This document shows, piece after piece, positions 61,729 to 64,000 of a stretch of 64,000 bases of DNA. The position numbers and the translations under genes were made by a program. Source of the DNA: Tenacibaculum skagerrakense (lineage in GTDB: Bacteria; Bacteroidota; Bacteroidia; Flavobacteriales; Flavobacteriaceae); the NCBI RefSeq assembly GCF_004345825.1, contig NZ_SLXM01000008.1:151078-215077 (forward strand). The letters run 5' to 3'. The first letter of the stretch is position 1. The number at the start of each line of letters is the position of its first letter. The notes beneath the pieces were generated by a model. It made no database searches and was not told the DNA's origin. It saw nothing but the letters and a program-made list of their open reading frames with translations.

Positions 61729-63759
61729 TTAATATTTTAAAATATAAGCGCCATTTTGCTGAGTTGAGTGAAATGGCGTTTTTTGTTTCTCACAGGTTTT
61801 TTGCCAACGATTTATATAGCTTTTGTAATTAGATCCATCAGCGATAATCAGTTTAGGTTGTAAGCTGTCTATTAGTCGATTCAAATTAACTTTAGGAGAG
61901 TGTTTAAGATGTACTATCGCCTTTTTTTGAAAATCTTTTGGGTATACGCCCAAACTATCAATACTTAAAATAGTTTCATCAGTAAATGATAAAATTCTAG
62001 CTTTTTTTGAAGCTACCTTTAGGGATACTTTTTCGTATAAAATGTAGTTAGAGATAGATTGTTCTTTTTCAAGTTCATTTAAAGATAAGTTAGAATAAAT
62101 TTTAAGTGTATTTGATTTTCTTATGCCAAGTATAGATGTTTTGTTTTTGTGAAACACAATAAGTTCTTTTTTAGTGTTTCTTTCATATTTAGATGTTATT
62201 AATAAAGCTTGGAGTGTTATAACTAGTGTTAGGAAAGCAATAAATTTTTTGGTTGATTTGTTGATTATAAATCCAAAGAATAGAACCATGAGGACATACC
62301 AACACAACATTTCAATTAAAGACAGACTAATATTTTTAAAGATAAAATCTTCTTGTACTGCTAACCATTTAATTACAAAATTCATGAGTTGTATACCGTA
62401 TTCGTAACTCTGAATTATAAGCTCTGGTGTACATTCAATTAATATTAAGATTATGATTATAATTCCAGATAGAAGTATGAATCCCAAACATGGAATTATA
62501 ATAAGATTTGAAATAATGAATAAACTAGGAAATTGATTGAAATAATATAAGCTTAGCGGTAAAACACCAATTTGTGCGGCAAATGATACCGTTGTGAGTT
62601 GCCATATTTTTTTAAGAATTAGATACTTTGGTTTCCAAACATTTACTATTAGAGGTTGAAGTTTTACGATGCTATATACTGCAATATAACTTAATTGAAA
62701 TCCGACATCAAATAGAAATAAAGGATTAACCAATAATAACACCAGCATAGAACTAATAAGCGAATGTTCAATAGGTTGCTTTTGTTTGATTGAGTCTCCT
62801 ATTACCATAAAAGAAAACATTGTTGCTGCTCGAACAACTGAAGCAGATAATCCTGTAAATACAGCAAATAACCACAACAAGGAGATGAGAATAAATAACT
62901 TTATAAACTTTCCATGTTTAAAATATAATAAGGGAGATAAAAGTGTACTTAGGATAAAAACTAATATCCCAATATGAAGCCCAGATATGGCAAGGATATG
63001 TATTGCACCAGCATCTGCATAATTTTTTATAAGCTCTTTTGAAACTTCCTTTCGTTCTCCTAAAAGTAATGAGCTAATAATTCCATATACATCTTTAGAA
63101 AACTTATTTTTTAATTTCTTTTGTAACGTGTTTTTAAATATTGCTAGACCATTTATAAAACTAGGATGCTCGTTTTTTATGATATAATAGTCAACGGAGT
63201 TTAAATATAATTGCTCTTCAATACTTTTAGTTTTCAGATAATTTTTATAGTTAAAACTGTAAGGGTTTTTGGGTTTACTTATCTCTGTTGGTATGGATTT
63301 AGTATAAATCAAATCACCAATATTTGGCTCTTTACTTTTTGAATCTTTACTGATATTAATTATCAAATTACCTTTTACTTTTTTATCATCAACGGTTATA
63401 ACTTTTCCAATAAAGCGATGGTTGTAATTGTTAGGCTTTAATTTTTCGTCTATTTTCAATACCAAACTTGATGTTGATTTTATATGGCTCTTATAGTAAT
63501 TGTTATAGTTTTGTTTTGATGATATATATGTGGTTGATATGCCTAGAAGTATATAGAGTAGAGAAGTAAAGAAAATAAAGAGTTTTTTCCTTTTTAGTAG
63601 ATGAATTATGATGATTACTAATAAAAGAATAGTTATTGGAATGTAAAGTTGATAAAAGCCATAATCCCATATTTTAAAATTAAACTGTAAACCTATACCA
63701 ATGATTACACAAATTAATATATGAGAAGGCAAATAGCTTAATTCTTTTACCATTTCCAC
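61729..63759 (-). CDS. comEC: ComEC/Rec2-family competence membrane protein
   Basis: A 676-residue integral membrane protein. The N-terminal part has three membrane segments and a DUF4131-type periplasmic domain (KVKGNLIINISKDSKSKEPNIGDLI); the central Competence domain contains GAIHILAISGLHIGILVFI, SASVVRAATMFSFMVIG and DVGFQLSYIAVYSI, all hallmarks of ComEC. The C-terminal ~180 residues correspond to the metallo-beta-lactamase-like domain but show no HxHxDH zinc motif, so the nuclease-like part appears degenerate, as I believe is common in this group. ComEC carries transforming DNA across the inner membrane. Confidence 0.93.
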   Translation of the reverse strand: MEMVKELSYLPSHILICVIIGIGLQFNFKIWDYGFYQLYIPITILLLVIIIIHLLKRKKLFIFFTSLLYILLGISTTYISSKQNYNNYYKSHIKSTSSLVLKIDEKLKPNNYNHRFIGKVITVDDKKVKGNLIINISKDSKSKEPNIGDLIYTKSIPTEISKPKNPYSFNYKNYLKTKSIEEQLYLNSVDYYIIKNEHPSFINGLAIFKNTLQKKLKNKFSKDVYGIISSLLLGERKEVSKELIKNYADAGAIHILAISGLHIGILVFILSTLLSPLLYFKHGKFIKLFILISLLWLFAVFTGLSASVVRAATMFSFMVIGDSIKQKQPIEHSLISSMLVLLLVNPLFLFDVGFQLSYIAVYSIVKLQPLIVNVWKPKYLILKKIWQLTTVSFAAQIGVLPLSLYYFNQFPSLFIISNLIIIPCLGFILLSGIIIIILILIECTPELIIQSYEYGIQLMNFVIKWLAVQEDFIFKNISLSLIEMLCWYVLMVLFFGFIINKSTKKFIAFLTLVITLQALLITSKYERNTKKELIVFHKNKTSILGIRKSNTLKIYSNLSLNELEKEQSISNYILYEKVSLKVASKKARILSFTDETILSIDSLGVYPKDFQKKAIVHLKHSPKVNLNRLIDSLQPKLIIADGSNYKSYINRWQKTCEKQKTPFHSTQQNGAYILKY

Positions 63760-63866
63760 TTCAATTTTTTAGCAATTATTACATAGAAGTGTTCTGAAGT
63801 GAGTTATTTGTTACCCAAAGGGAAGATGAAGTATTAGTAATTTTTATTAGGTTAAGTAGTTAAAAC

Positions 63867-63903
63867 AAAAAAGAACGATTAGACTAATCAATCGTTCTTT
63901 TTT
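63867..63903. terminator. Strong bidirectional terminator hairpin upstream of comEC
   Basis: A 14-bp perfect stem AAAAAAGAACGATT / AATCGTTCTTTTTT with a 9-nt loop. As comEC points away, it most likely ends a - strand transcript that enters from beyond the right edge of the window. Confidence 0.8.
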
Positions 63904-63922
63904 ATATTATTGGTCTCAATTT

Positions 63923-63952
63923 AGGGTTCAAAACCCTGCAATTTTATTGCAG
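63923..63952. other. Two adjacent perfect hairpins at the right edge
   Basis: AGGGTT/AACCCT (63923-63937) and CTGCAAT/ATTGCAG (63936-63952) directly abut; two weaker hairpins follow (TTTCA/TGAAA and CTTTC/GAAAG). They lie between the terminator at 63867 and the window edge. They may be part of a structured RNA or the end of an insertion sequence read on the - strand; the window ends too soon to tell. Confidence 0.5.
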
Positions 63953-64000
63953 CACTTTCAGTTATATGAAAAATTAATACCTTTCAGATATGGAAAGATC

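Overview
The window is a low-GC (roughly one third G+C), densely packed chromosomal segment of a marine-type Flavobacteriaceae bacterium (Bacteroidota), most like Tenacibaculum and relatives. Support for this comes from Bacteroidota-type promoters (TAnnTTTG at -7), the near absence of Shine-Dalgarno sequences, a short 287-residue primary sigma factor, a PorT-like type IX secretion (T9SS) protein, a T9SS C-terminal sorting domain, a mevalonate isoprenoid pathway, and the flavobacterial order of the division cluster.

Layout. (1) 1-15.4 kb: division/cell-wall operon mraZ-rsmH-ftsL-ftsI-murE-mraY-murD-ftsW-murG-murC-ftsQ-ftsA-ftsZ, all on + and mostly overlapping, closed by a terminator after ftsZ. 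(2) 15.4-19.9 kb: YqeY-like protein, tRNA-Arg(TCG), an O-antigen-ligase-like membrane protein with a TPR-like tail, an MtfA-like metallopeptidase and rpe. (3) 19.9-23.2 kb: rpoD, then an ECF sigma factor, a 72-residue protein and an MscS-type channel, followed by 480 bp without a convincing protein gene but with three tandem terminator-bearing small-RNA candidates. (4) 23.2-30.4 kb: porT, ubiE and a NifU-like protein, a FadL-like porin, a Trp/Ser/Arg-rich lipoprotein, proS, two tRNA-Glu genes and rpsT. (5) 30.6-39.4 kb: the elongation operon mreB-mreC-mreD-mrdA-rodA on the - strand, purH, a 38-residue gene, a GAF/fRMsr-like protein and an RluB-type pseudouridine synthase. (6) 39.6-43.7 kb: a large leucine-rich-repeat T9SS cargo gene broken by two frameshifts, then a 54-residue gene. 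(7) 43.7-55.4 kb: most of a mevalonate/isoprenoid gene set (UbiA prenyltransferase, mevalonate kinase, mvaD, a GYDIA GHMP kinase, and HMG-CoA reductase fused to a DinB/DUF1569-like domain), with a LytTR two-component pair, several small membrane or secreted proteins, a 7-bp tandem repeat, and a decayed GIY-YIG nuclease gene between 20-bp inverted repeats. (8) 55.5-63.8 kb: a DPP-IV peptidase and two POT peptide transporters, a thioredoxin-fold protein and comEC.

The observation most worth pursuing is in region 3. A promoter-like block TGTGAC-N13-TTGTGTCT lies upstream of the ECF sigma gene and again, at identical spacing, upstream of the second small-RNA candidate; a slightly diverged copy lies upstream of the third. 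This predicts an autoregulated ECF regulon that includes two short noncoding RNAs of about 86 nt, comparable in arrangement to the sigma-E-dependent small RNAs of enterobacteria. Other points are the frameshifted GIY-YIG element, two small genes missed by length cut-offs (38 and 54 residues), and the HMG-CoA reductase fusion.
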